This document shows, in pieces, positions 1-9,874 of a stretch of 33,501 bases of DNA. The translations under genes were made by a program, and so were the position numbers. The stretch is taken from positions 1-33,501 of the forward strand of contig CAMDBL010000019.1 in NCBI GenBank assembly GCA_945889015.1, read 5' to 3'. The stretch comes from Devosia equisanguinis (lineage in GTDB: Bacteria; Pseudomonadota; Alphaproteobacteria; Rhizobiales; Hyphomicrobiaceae). The first letter of the stretch is position 1. Each line of letters begins with the position of its first letter. The notes under the pieces are model-generated. The model was not told the origin of the DNA and did not search any database. It was given only the letters and a program-made list of their open reading frames with translations.

Positions 1-276
1 GTGCTCTACGTGCTGACCTTGTCGCCGCCGCTCGCTGCGGGCATGGCCGTGCTGTCGGTGTTGTCGCTGATGCTGGCCGCCGCCTACCGCCGATGGGGCG
101 AGGTGCCGCTCTGGCAGCTCGCCTTGTTCGTGTTCGTGCTGGCCTGGGGCGTCCAGTTCGTCGGGCACAAGATCGAGGGCCGCAAGCCCTCGTTCTTCCG
201 CGATATCCAGTTCCTGATGGTGGGCCCCGCCTGGCTGCTGGCCAAGCTCTACCGGCTGGTCGGCTTGAGATACTGA
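1..276 (+). CDS. DUF962 / Mpo1-like membrane protein, C-terminal part
   Basis: The reading frame is open from the first base, so the GTG at position 1 is probably an internal codon and the N-terminus lies outside the window. The 91 visible residues hold two hydrophobic segments (about 5-28 and 38-52). They end in the conserved tail of the DUF962 family, with QFVGHKIEGRKPSFFRD followed by QFLMVGPAWLLAKLYR. Members related to yeast Mpo1 are membrane dioxygenases acting on 2-hydroxy fatty acids; most bacterial members are uncharacterised. The His in VGHKIEG belongs to the conserved putative metal-ligand set. The stop lies 7 bp from the stop of the convergent next gene. Family assignment is fairly sure; enzymatic role in this organism is inferred. 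Confidence 0.75.
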   Translation: MLYVLTLSPPLAAGMAVLSVLSLMLAAAYRRWGEVPLWQLALFVFVLAWGVQFVGHKIEGRKPSFFRDIQFLMVGPAWLLAKLYRLVGLRY

Positions 277-283
277 TCGGCCC

Positions 284-3348
<3,065 letters not shown>

Positions 3349-3393
3349 CGGCAGATACGCACGCCCGCCTCTCGAATTCACCGCATCCCTATC

Positions 3394-3412
3394 CCCTCCC
3401 CCGAGGGGAGGG
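3394..3412. terminator. Hairpin between convergent ligA and nspC
   Basis: CCCTCCCC and GGGGAGGG form a perfect 8-bp stem with a 3-base loop (CGA). It lies between the two convergent stop codons (3348 and 3431). No T-run follows on either strand, so it is a probable two-way terminator or a dispersed GC-rich intergenic repeat rather than a textbook intrinsic terminator. Confidence 0.5.
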
Positions 3413-3430
3413 AACCAGAGTGCGCCAGCA

Positions 3431-4585
3431 TCACCGCCGTTTCGGGCCACCGAGCCGCGAGCGGAAATCGTCGTAGCCGAACGACTTCAGCAGGCGGTAG
3501 CTGCCGTCCTCGTTCAGCATGCCGAGATCTGGGAGCGGCGTACCGTTGAACGTGGTGTTCTTGACGAACGAGTACTGCATCATGTCCGTGAACACGAGCC
3601 GATCGCCGGGCTTCAGCGGCTGGTCGAACGAGTACTCGCCGATCACGTCGCCGGTCATGCAGGTCTTGCCGCCGAGCACGTAGGTGTGCGCCTTCTCCCC
3701 GGGCTCGCCAGCCCCCACGATCTGAGGCCGGTAGGGCACTTCCAGCACGTCGGGCATGTGCGTCGACGCGGACGTGTCGAGAATGGCGATGTCCTTCTCG
3801 TTCCAGGTCAGATCGAGCACGGTCGCCACCAGATACCCGGTATCGACGACGAGGCCCGCACCCGGCTCGAGGATCACCTCGACGCCGAACTCCGCGCGGA
3901 AGGCCTTGACCGCAGCGATCAGCTTGCCGACGTCGTAGCCCGGCTTGTTGATGAAATGCCCGCCGCCGAAATTCACCGCCTTCGCGCAGTTGATCTGGTC
4001 GGCGAGGGTACGGCCGACGTGACCGATCAGGCCGGCGGAGCCGTCCGCGAGGCTTTCGCACAGGGCGTGCGCGTGCAGGATGTCGATGTCCCCCCACGGC
4101 AGCGTGGTCACGTCGCGGCGTGTCGTGCCGAAGCGCGATCCAGGCGCACACGGATCATAGAGCGCACCGCCCAGTGTCGCGTTGGAATAGCCCGGATTGA
4201 CGCGCGCGCCGACCTTTTTGCCCGCGGCCTTGACCACGGGCATGTACCGCTCGATCTGCGCTGGCGAATTGAAATAGATGTGGTCGGCGATCTTCACCAG
4301 CCGCTCCACCTCGCCTGGCGCATAGGCCGGCGCATAGACGTGCACTTCCTTGCCGAATTCCTCAGCCCCGAGCCGCGCCTCGTACTCGCCCGATGCCGTC
4401 GTCCCGTCCAGCGTGTCGCGCATCAGCGCGAACGCCTCCGGCAGCGCCCAGGCCTTGGTCGCGAGCAGGATCTTGCACCCGGCCTCGCGCTTGATGCGCG
4501 CCGCCGTCGCGAGGTTGCGCTTCAGGGCGGCCACGTCGAGTACGTAGGCGGGCGTACGGATGTCGGCAGGCAAGCTCGGCGTCAT
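3431..4585 (-). CDS. nspC: Carboxynorspermidine decarboxylase NspC
   Basis: This is a PLP-dependent fold-III (alanine racemase/DapDC-like) decarboxylase. It converts carboxynorspermidine or carboxyspermidine to norspermidine or spermidine in the alternative polyamine pathway. The 384-residue protein has the PLP-lysine motif LATKAW (Lys44), the barrel strand GARVNPGYSN, the NFGGGH glycine loop, the EPGAG phosphate-binding motif, and the late motif CMTGDVIGEYSF with the active-site Cys from the partner subunit. The ATG at 4585 is chosen because similarity starts at TPAYVLDVAAL; the upstream 27 in-frame codons look like non-coding GC-rich repeat. The usual partner, carboxynorspermidine dehydrogenase, is not in the window. 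The enzyme should be cytoplasmic and dimeric. Confidence 0.94.
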   Translation of the reverse strand: MTPSLPADIRTPAYVLDVAALKRNLATAARIKREAGCKILLATKAWALPEAFALMRDTLDGTTASGEYEARLGAEEFGKEVHVYAPAYAPGEVERLVKIADHIYFNSPAQIERYMPVVKAAGKKVGARVNPGYSNATLGGALYDPCAPGSRFGTTRRDVTTLPWGDIDILHAHALCESLADGSAGLIGHVGRTLADQINCAKAVNFGGGHFINKPGYDVGKLIAAVKAFRAEFGVEVILEPGAGLVVDTGYLVATVLDLTWNEKDIAILDTSASTHMPDVLEVPYRPQIVGAGEPGEKAHTYVLGGKTCMTGDVIGEYSFDQPLKPGDRLVFTDMMQYSFVKNTTFNGTPLPDLGMLNEDGSYRLLKSFGYDDFRSRLGGPKRR

Positions 4586-4917
4586 GATCCTCGGATGGCT
4601 CCACTGTGTCGGCGCGTCGTCGGCGCGTCGTCGGCGCGATGCCCACTTTCGCTCGCCATAGCACATATGACGGGCGGCCGCGCGCTGCCACTAACCCAAT
4701 CGAGTAGGGCAAGTGGACCTGCAATACAACCGATGGGCGAGGCATGCAGCATGGACGAGATGGACCGTTGCTCCGCGATCGTGCTTGACGCCCGTTCAGG
4801 CAACTGATCCCATTTCAGACGGCGTTCAGGCTCACGATGCTCGAATGCCCTCGCCCTGCGTGACGTCCCACCCGTTGAGCCTGGCAAATGGACAAATATT
4901 CGAAGGGAAACAGACCT
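4586..4917. other. Intergenic region between nspC and the C2-like gene
   Basis: This 332-bp region separates two divergent genes. It holds the 11-bp tandem repeat at 4608-4639, and on the + strand a TTGACG hexamer at 4785-4790 without a convincing -10 at the right distance. Short reading frames cross it in several frames, but none has a recognisable product or a good ribosome-binding site. Promoters for both flanking genes are expected here but were not located with confidence. Confidence 0.5.
4608..4639 (+). repeat. 11-bp tandem repeat, three copies (last one short)
   Basis: GTCGGCGCGTC occurs at 4608-4618 and 4619-4629, followed by GTCGGCGCGA at 4630-4639. It lies 23 bp upstream of the nspC start codon, inside its probable leader or promoter. 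Such an array could vary in copy number by slippage; no function is shown. Confidence 0.85.
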
Positions 4918-5436
4918 ATGACGGGATTTTCGAGCCTGCCCCGCGGCCTCACGCGGCTGGTTCCTGCCGCGGCGGTCGCCGCCCTCTCGCTGGGAATTGC
5001 CGGATCGAGCGCGATGGCGCAGTCCGCCAATCAGGAGATCATCATCACGATCAGCCGCGTGAAAGCTGTCGACAAGTTCGACAACTTCTCCAAGGCCGAC
5101 TTCCTGGCGCGCGTCACCATCGCCGGAGACACGATCTCGACCAAGAGCATCAAGCAGCGGGACGACATCAAGCCCGATTGGGTGGTGGCCAAGCGCGTCG
5201 CCGCCGGTCGTCACGCGGTGAAGCTCGCCATCCTCGACCAGGATCTCACCAAGGCCGACTCCGTCGACATCAATCGGCTCGACGGCAAGCGCGACCTGGA
5301 TTTCACCATCGACACCCGGCGTTGCCGGATCGAGGGCTTCGCGTCCACCTACAAGTGCGGCCAGACGATCGTCCGTGCCGGCAAGGAGAAGAAGGCGAGC
5401 GAGGTGACCTTCAAGGTCGAGGTCAAGAAGCGCTGA
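4918..5436 (+). CDS. Small exported protein, possible C2-like domain
   Basis: The 172-residue product has a clear signal peptide: a basic start, a hydrophobic stretch (about residues 13-30) and the cleavage site SAMA-QS after residue 34. The mature part (about 138 residues) is beta-rich with alternating charged segments. The stretch from EIIITISRVKAVDKFD through ADFLARVTIAG resembles strands and Asp-rich loops of a C2-type sandwich, which suggests calcium or surface binding. Cys136 and Cys147 could form a disulfide in the periplasm. The ATG at 4918 is preferred because GAAGGGA lies about 11 bases upstream and the signal peptide starts there; an upstream ATG at 4888 would add 10 polar residues. 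No gene name is recognised. A strong hairpin follows its stop. Confidence 0.7.
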   Translation: MTGFSSLPRGLTRLVPAAAVAALSLGIAGSSAMAQSANQEIIITISRVKAVDKFDNFSKADFLARVTIAGDTISTKSIKQRDDIKPDWVVAKRVAAGRHAVKLAILDQDLTKADSVDINRLDGKRDLDFTIDTRRCRIEGFASTYKCGQTIVRAGKEKKASEVTFKVEVKKR

Positions 5437-5460
5437 TCGGCAGCGATCAGTGGACCGACG

Positions 5461-5485
5461 CCCCGCGGCGCCCGGCGCCGCGGGG
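5461..5485. terminator. GC-rich hairpin between convergent genes
   Basis: CCCCGCGGCG and CGCCGCGGGG form a perfect 10-bp stem with a 5-base loop (CCCGG). It is placed 24 bp after the stop of the C2-like gene and 41 bp from the stop of the convergent ModE-like gene. No T-tract follows, so termination would rely on stem strength or act with Rho. Confidence 0.65.
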
Positions 5486-5526
5486 TGGGGCTCCCGCTTA
5501 CGGCCCCAGTGCGTGCCGGGCTGGCA

Positions 5527-5937
5527 TCATTCGCCCGCGAGATCGGACTCGAACGGCGAAAGCTCCTCACGGATGACACTGCGCGTGCGCTCCTCGATCC
5601 GCCGGTAGGCCGCGATCAAGGCGCGGCCGAAATCGGTGAGCTCGGCGCCACCCCCATGCTGGCCGCCAACGCTGGCCACAACAACCGGGCGCAGGAACAG
5701 CTTGTTGACGGCGTCGACGAGCAGCCAGGCGCGCCGGTAGGACATTCCGAGTTGCCGGCCGGCTGCGGAAATCGAGCCGGTCTCGCCGATCGCGTCGAGC
5801 AGGTCGATCTTGCCTGGTCCGATCTTGCTCTCCCCCTCGAAGATGATGCGGACGCGCGGGACCGCTTTCGCCACGCGTCCTACCTCCTGCAGCCGCTGCC
5901 GCCGGGCGAGCGTGCCCCCTGTCGACTTCTCTTTCAT
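5527..5937 (-). CDS. ModE-type winged-helix regulator (DNA-binding domain only)
   Basis: The 136-residue protein matches the N-terminal DNA-binding half of ModE: KIDLLDAIGETGSISAAGRQ (about 43-62), the recognition helix GMSYRRAWLLVDAVNKLF, and the wing GGQHGGGAELTDFG (91-104). It lacks the C-terminal tandem molybdate-binding (TOBE/MOP) domains of full ModE, so it may sense something else or act as a stand-alone repressor. The ATG at 5937 is chosen as closest to the conserved region; longer frames upstream (to 6105) run through the shared intergenic region. It diverges from the Ldh-type dehydrogenase gene, its most likely target. No molybdate transport genes are in the window. Confidence 0.85.
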   Translation of the reverse strand: MKEKSTGGTLARRQRLQEVGRVAKAVPRVRIIFEGESKIGPGKIDLLDAIGETGSISAAGRQLGMSYRRAWLLVDAVNKLFLRPVVVASVGGQHGGGAELTDFGRALIAAYRRIEERTRSVIREELSPFESDLAGE

Positions 5938-6061
5938 GGCTCTCTCGATGGCCTGATCGCTGGCGACGATACAGACCAACCAGCGGCACGGCATCAGTTT
6001 TCCGCGCCGGAGCGGATCGATCGGGTCGGGGCCAATCGAACCGCCATCAAGGCTGCCGTTA

Positions 6062-6076
6062 TGCATCGCGCATGCA
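6062..6076. promoter_or_regulatory. Candidate operator between modE-like gene and dehydrogenase
   Basis: TGCAT and ATGCA arms flank CGCGC. This dyad lies in the 184-bp divergent region, 46 bp before the dehydrogenase start. An AT-richer run (AAATGATGATAATGG) follows it directly. It is a plausible binding site for the adjacent ModE-like protein, from placement and symmetry only. Confidence 0.35.
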
Positions 6077-6121
6077 AATGATGATAATGGGCTCCGACCC
6101 GCCATCGATCAGAAGTGAGCC

Positions 6122-7177
6122 ATGACCGCCACCTCCACCATGACGATCATCGATGTCGAGGCACTGACCTGCTTCGCCACGGACATCCTGGCCGCGGGCG
6201 GCTTTGCGCCCCCCCACGCACGGCAGACCGCCGAGCTCCTGGTCTGGGCCAACGCCCGTGGCATCGAGTCCCACGGCGTCCTGCGCATTCCCCGCTACCT
6301 CGAGCAGGTCCGATCTGGACAGATCAACGGAGCCGCCGTGCCCCGGATCGTCTCGACGTTCGGCGCCATGGCGATCATGGACGGCGACCATGCGCCGGGC
6401 GCCGTCGCGATGAACATGGCGATGGACCATGCTCTCGAGCTGGCTGGTCGCCTTGCGATCGGCTGGTGCTCGACGCGCAACATCACGCACGCCGGCGCGG
6501 TCGGCTACTTCGCGGAGCGCGCCGCGGCGCGCGACTGCATCGGCATCGTCATGACCGCCTCGATTCCGCTGATGACCTACCAAGGCTCCTCGGCGGAGGC
6601 CGTCTCGACCAACCCGCTGGCCATCGCCGCGCCAGGACCTAAAGGGACGCCGGCCGTCATTCTCGACATGTCGACGTCGGCGGCAGCACTCGGCAAGATC
6701 ATGGCCGCGAGGGAGGCCGGCCGCGCCATTCCCACCGGCTGGGGGATCGATGCCGACGGCGCCGACACGACTGATCCGAAGGCGGTGAAGACGCTGCTGC
6801 CGATGGCCGGCGCGAAGGGCTCGGGCCTGTCGCTGATGATAGAGGTGCTGGGCAGCGTGCTCATCGCCAACCCGATCATCTCCACGTCCCTCGCCGGAAC
6901 GGGCAAGGCTTCGTTCAACGGAGTTGCGATCGCCATCGACATCAAGGCCTTCGGCGACGTCGACACGTTCCATGACGGCATGGCCGAACTCGGCGCCGCG
7001 ATCAAGGCACTGCCGAGAGCCCGCGGGGTCGACGAGATCTACCTGCCCGGTGAGCGCAGCGCCCGAACAGGCGTCAAGACAGCCGTTTCCGGCGTTCCGA
7101 TCGAGCGCGCGACCGCCGGCAAGCTCACCCGGATCGCACGCGACCTCGGCGTCGCCATACCGTCCGCAATGCTCTGA
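6122..7177 (+). CDS. Ldh-family NAD(P)-dependent malate/lactate/ureidoglycolate-type dehydrogenase
   Basis: The 351-residue protein belongs to the Ldh2/malate-L-lactate dehydrogenase family, distinct from classical Rossmann-fold lactate dehydrogenases. Visible landmarks are the region ARGIESHGVLRIPRYLEQ (about 41-58) with the conserved catalytic His in SHG, HAGAVGYFAERAA (about 123-135), the STNPLAIAAPG segment that binds the nicotinamide cofactor, and GAKGSGLSLMIEVL in the C-terminal half. Members reduce or oxidise 2-oxo or 2-hydroxy acids, or act on ureidoglycolate, delta-1-piperideine-2-carboxylate and similar compounds; the substrate cannot be read from the sequence. GAAGTGAG stands just upstream of the ATG. 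It is divergent from the ModE-like regulator and ends before a strong hairpin, so it is probably monocistronic. Confidence 0.9.
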   Translation: MTATSTMTIIDVEALTCFATDILAAGGFAPPHARQTAELLVWANARGIESHGVLRIPRYLEQVRSGQINGAAVPRIVSTFGAMAIMDGDHAPGAVAMNMAMDHALELAGRLAIGWCSTRNITHAGAVGYFAERAAARDCIGIVMTASIPLMTYQGSSAEAVSTNPLAIAAPGPKGTPAVILDMSTSAAALGKIMAAREAGRAIPTGWGIDADGADTTDPKAVKTLLPMAGAKGSGLSLMIEVLGSVLIANPIISTSLAGTGKASFNGVAIAIDIKAFGDVDTFHDGMAELGAAIKALPRARGVDEIYLPGERSARTGVKTAVSGVPIERATAGKLTRIARDLGVAIPSAML

Positions 7178-7229
7178 CGACGCCCTATGACGCGGGCACG
7201 AGTGTCATCCGATCGATGCCATGGCAAGG

Positions 7230-7255
7230 GGGGGCGACGGCACCGCGTCGCCCCC
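7230..7255. terminator. Hairpin between convergent dehydrogenase and SDR genes
   Basis: GGGGGCGACG and CGTCGCCCCC form a perfect 10-bp stem with a 6-base loop, located 52 bp after the dehydrogenase stop and 8 bp from the SDR stop. No T-run follows, but placement supports a two-way terminator. Confidence 0.65.
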
Positions 7256-7263
7256 GTCCCACC

Positions 7264-8025
7264 TCACCAGACCGACCAGCCGGCATCGACAATGATCGTT
7301 TCACCGTGCACCATGCGCGCATCGTCGCTGGCCAGGAACACCGCCGCGCCGGTCATGTCCTCGGGATCCATGAAGTCGATTCCCGTCGGCGTGAAGAGCT
7401 TCATCATCTTGATGTACTCATCGTTTCCGGGGCCGCGCACATGCGCGTTGAGCGGCGTCGCCACATTGCCCGGCGCGATCGAGTTGACGTTGATCTTTTC
7501 CTTGCCGAGCTCGGCCGCGAGCGCCTTCGTCAGGTTGACGACGCCGCCCTTCGCCGCGCAGTAGGCGGGACAGTTCGGGAATGCGCCGGTGCCTGCGATC
7601 GAGGAGATGTTGATCACCTTGCCGCCGCCGATCTGGCGCCAGTGCGGCACCAGCGAACGCACGGCGAAGAAGTAGCCCTTGAGGTTGAGGTCGAGCTGCT
7701 CGTCCCAGATCGCCTCGGTCGTCTCCATGACCGGAACCGTGCGGAATACGCCGGCATTGTTGACCAGGATGTCGACCCGGCCAAAGGTCTTGACCACATC
7801 GGCGGTCAACTTCTCGACCTCGGCCACCTTGGAGACGTCGGCCTTGAACGCCTGGGCCTTGCCGCCGGCGGCGACGATATCCTTGACGATCTTGTCGGCC
7901 TTGTCGGGGTTCTTGAGGTAGTTGATGGCGATGATCGCGCCTTCCTTGGCGTACCGCCGGGCAATCGCCTCGCCGATCCCCATCGACGAGCCGGTGACGA
8001 GCGCAACCTTGTCTTTCAGACGCAT
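7264..8025 (-). CDS. SDR-family oxidoreductase (FabG-like), last gene of the hyu operon
   Basis: This is a classical short-chain dehydrogenase of 253 residues. The cofactor motif is TGSSMGIG (11-18), followed by the structural NNAG (89-92) and the catalytic tetrad Asn114, Ser142, Tyr155 and Lys159. There is no basic residue directly after the glycine motif that would clearly force NADP use. The ATG at 8025 is preferred because AGGAGGA ends six bases upstream; the ATG at 8031 abuts that Shine-Dalgarno sequence. It lies 36 bp downstream of hyuB on the same strand and probably forms one operon with SDR2-hyuA-hyuB. It may oxidise or reduce an alcohol/ketone intermediate of the pathway; its substrate is unknown. 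Confidence 0.93.
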   Translation of the reverse strand: MRLKDKVALVTGSSMGIGEAIARRYAKEGAIIAINYLKNPDKADKIVKDIVAAGGKAQAFKADVSKVAEVEKLTADVVKTFGRVDILVNNAGVFRTVPVMETTEAIWDEQLDLNLKGYFFAVRSLVPHWRQIGGGKVINISSIAGTGAFPNCPAYCAAKGGVVNLTKALAAELGKEKINVNSIAPGNVATPLNAHVRGPGNDEYIKMMKLFTPTGIDFMDPEDMTGAAVFLASDDARMVHGETIIVDAGWSVW

Positions 8026-8061
8026 GAGCATTCCTCCTCTTCGATATCTCTCAGCCGATGG

Positions 8062-9864
8062 CTAGATCCCGCTCTTCGCTGGCGAGGCGCGTAGAGCTGC
8101 GGTGGCGGTGGTGTCGATCTCGCCCCCGGCGGTGAGCGCCACACCATAGACCGTCCGGGCGCGCTCGGGGCTGACCAGTCCCTCCACGATGTCGTGGCGA
8201 ACCCGCTCGGGCTCCCGCAGTCGCGGATCGCCGTAGCCGCCACCGCCGGCCGCGATCGAGACCAGATACTCGCCGTCCTCGAGCCATGTGTCGGTGAAGC
8301 GCGGCAACGGCTCTTGCTCGCCCGACGACCGGGCCGCGCGCTGACCCGACGGCGACGCCGGCAGACCGCCGCGCGCACCCTTCGGGTTGTTGATGTTGCC
8401 GTCGGCGACGAACACCGCCTGCATGCGGCATTCGATCGGTCCGTACTCGACCAGAATGCCCGGCGCGCCACGATTGCGTCCGGCACCTTCGCTGTCGGGG
8501 ATCAGCCGGCGCGTCTTGACCAGGATCGGCGTATACGCCTCGTCCAGCTCGATGCTGTCGATGTAGCACATGCCGCCGTTGCCGGCGTGCAGCATCGTCA
8601 TCCAGGCATCCTGCCAGGGCGTGCCCGCGCCGGCCGTATGGCCAAGAAAGAGCTGGTTGACATAGGCCTTGCCATTGCGGGGATCGGTTCCAGATACGAC
8701 CGCGGTCGACGGCGCGCAGACCATGCCGATCTCGCCCATGCCCAGCTGATCCGAAATCGCGGCCAGCGCCAGCTGAGTCGAGTTCTGCACACGATCGGCG
8801 AGGTTGGTGGTGGCGGCCGAGCAGCTCGTCGGATGCTGCGGAATACCGACGACACCGCGCTCCTTCAGGTGCACCCGGACCCGCCGGAAAGCGCCGGCAT
8901 TCTTGGGCACCGAAGGATCGACGGAGTTGAAGACACCGATCATCGCGGACGTGCGCGTGCAGGCCTCCGAGACGTTGAGACCGCAGGCCATCTGATCGGG
9001 ATTGTCCGTCAGGTCGACATCGATGATTGCCGCATCCGGATCGACGGTGACCTTGGACGTCACCTTGATGCCCTCCGGCGGCGTCCCCGGAATGGCATCG
9101 TGCGCCGACTGCGCCATCGCCTTGCCGCCCTTCATGCCCCGGACGGCCTCGATCATACGGCCCTCGGAATAATCGAGCCACTGCCGGGCGAACCCCTCCA
9201 TCATATCCCAGCCGATCTCCTGGCCGAGTGCCCGGATCTCGCGCTCACCGATGAAGGCGGCGCCCAGCATCGCGAGAAAGTCGCCGTACCATTGATCGGG
9301 CACGCGAATGCGCATGCGGCACATGCGGACGATATCCTCGTTGACCTTATAGTCCGTCGCCACCCGCACCGCCGGGAAGATCAGTGCGCCTTCCTCGTAA
9401 ACATCGCGGGCGGTCCCGTGATAGGTCGTCGGGATCGAGTTGCCGATGTCGGCCTGATGCGCCTTGGCCACGACGGTGAAGTAGTGCTTCCCGTCGTCAC
9501 CGATCACCGGCATCAGCAGCGTATGATCGGCCGGGTGCGAGTTGCCGTGGTAGGGCGAATTGTGCAGGAACACGTCGCCACGCTTGAGGTCGGGATGAAA
9601 TTTCTTCATCCAGCCGGCCATCAGGTCGGGGCCGGAGAGCACGTGGATCGGCAAGCTCTCCTCGGAGTGGAGCAGCTCGCAGTCGGCCGTCACGATGCAG
9701 CAGGAGAAGTCCTTGGCCCGATTGAGCACGCCCGACCGGCCGGTTCGCAGCAGCGTGTTCCCCATCCGGCGGCAGACGCCGCCGAACCGGTTGGCGAGAA
9801 TGGCGAGCTTCGCGCCATCGAGAGGCTTTGCGGTAGACGCGGGAGAGGCAGGGGTCTGGTTCAT
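8062..9864 (-). CDS. hyuB: Hydantoinase B/oxoprolinase family protein
   Basis: The 600-residue protein is the HyuB partner (COG0146-type) of ATP-dependent hydantoinases, 5-oxoprolinases and acetone/acetophenone carboxylases. Conserved stretches seen are the N-terminal RRMGNTLLRTGRSGVLNRAKDFS, the metal/substrate region LHNSPYHGNSHPADHTLL, and the C-terminal AGGGGYGDPRLREPERVRHD, typical of the end of the family. It is 10 bp downstream of hyuA and surely co-translated; the two subunits form the active enzyme in the cytoplasm. The family hydrolyses cyclic amides with ATP, or carboxylates ketones, so the reaction class is clear but the substrate is not. The symbol is given at family level only. 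Length is within the normal range for stand-alone B subunits. Confidence 0.92.
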   Translation of the reverse strand: MNQTPASPASTAKPLDGAKLAILANRFGGVCRRMGNTLLRTGRSGVLNRAKDFSCCIVTADCELLHSEESLPIHVLSGPDLMAGWMKKFHPDLKRGDVFLHNSPYHGNSHPADHTLLMPVIGDDGKHYFTVVAKAHQADIGNSIPTTYHGTARDVYEEGALIFPAVRVATDYKVNEDIVRMCRMRIRVPDQWYGDFLAMLGAAFIGEREIRALGQEIGWDMMEGFARQWLDYSEGRMIEAVRGMKGGKAMAQSAHDAIPGTPPEGIKVTSKVTVDPDAAIIDVDLTDNPDQMACGLNVSEACTRTSAMIGVFNSVDPSVPKNAGAFRRVRVHLKERGVVGIPQHPTSCSAATTNLADRVQNSTQLALAAISDQLGMGEIGMVCAPSTAVVSGTDPRNGKAYVNQLFLGHTAGAGTPWQDAWMTMLHAGNGGMCYIDSIELDEAYTPILVKTRRLIPDSEGAGRNRGAPGILVEYGPIECRMQAVFVADGNINNPKGARGGLPASPSGQRAARSSGEQEPLPRFTDTWLEDGEYLVSIAAGGGGYGDPRLREPERVRHDIVEGLVSPERARTVYGVALTAGGEIDTTATAALRASPAKSGI

Positions 9865-9874
9865 GGCTCCGCCC

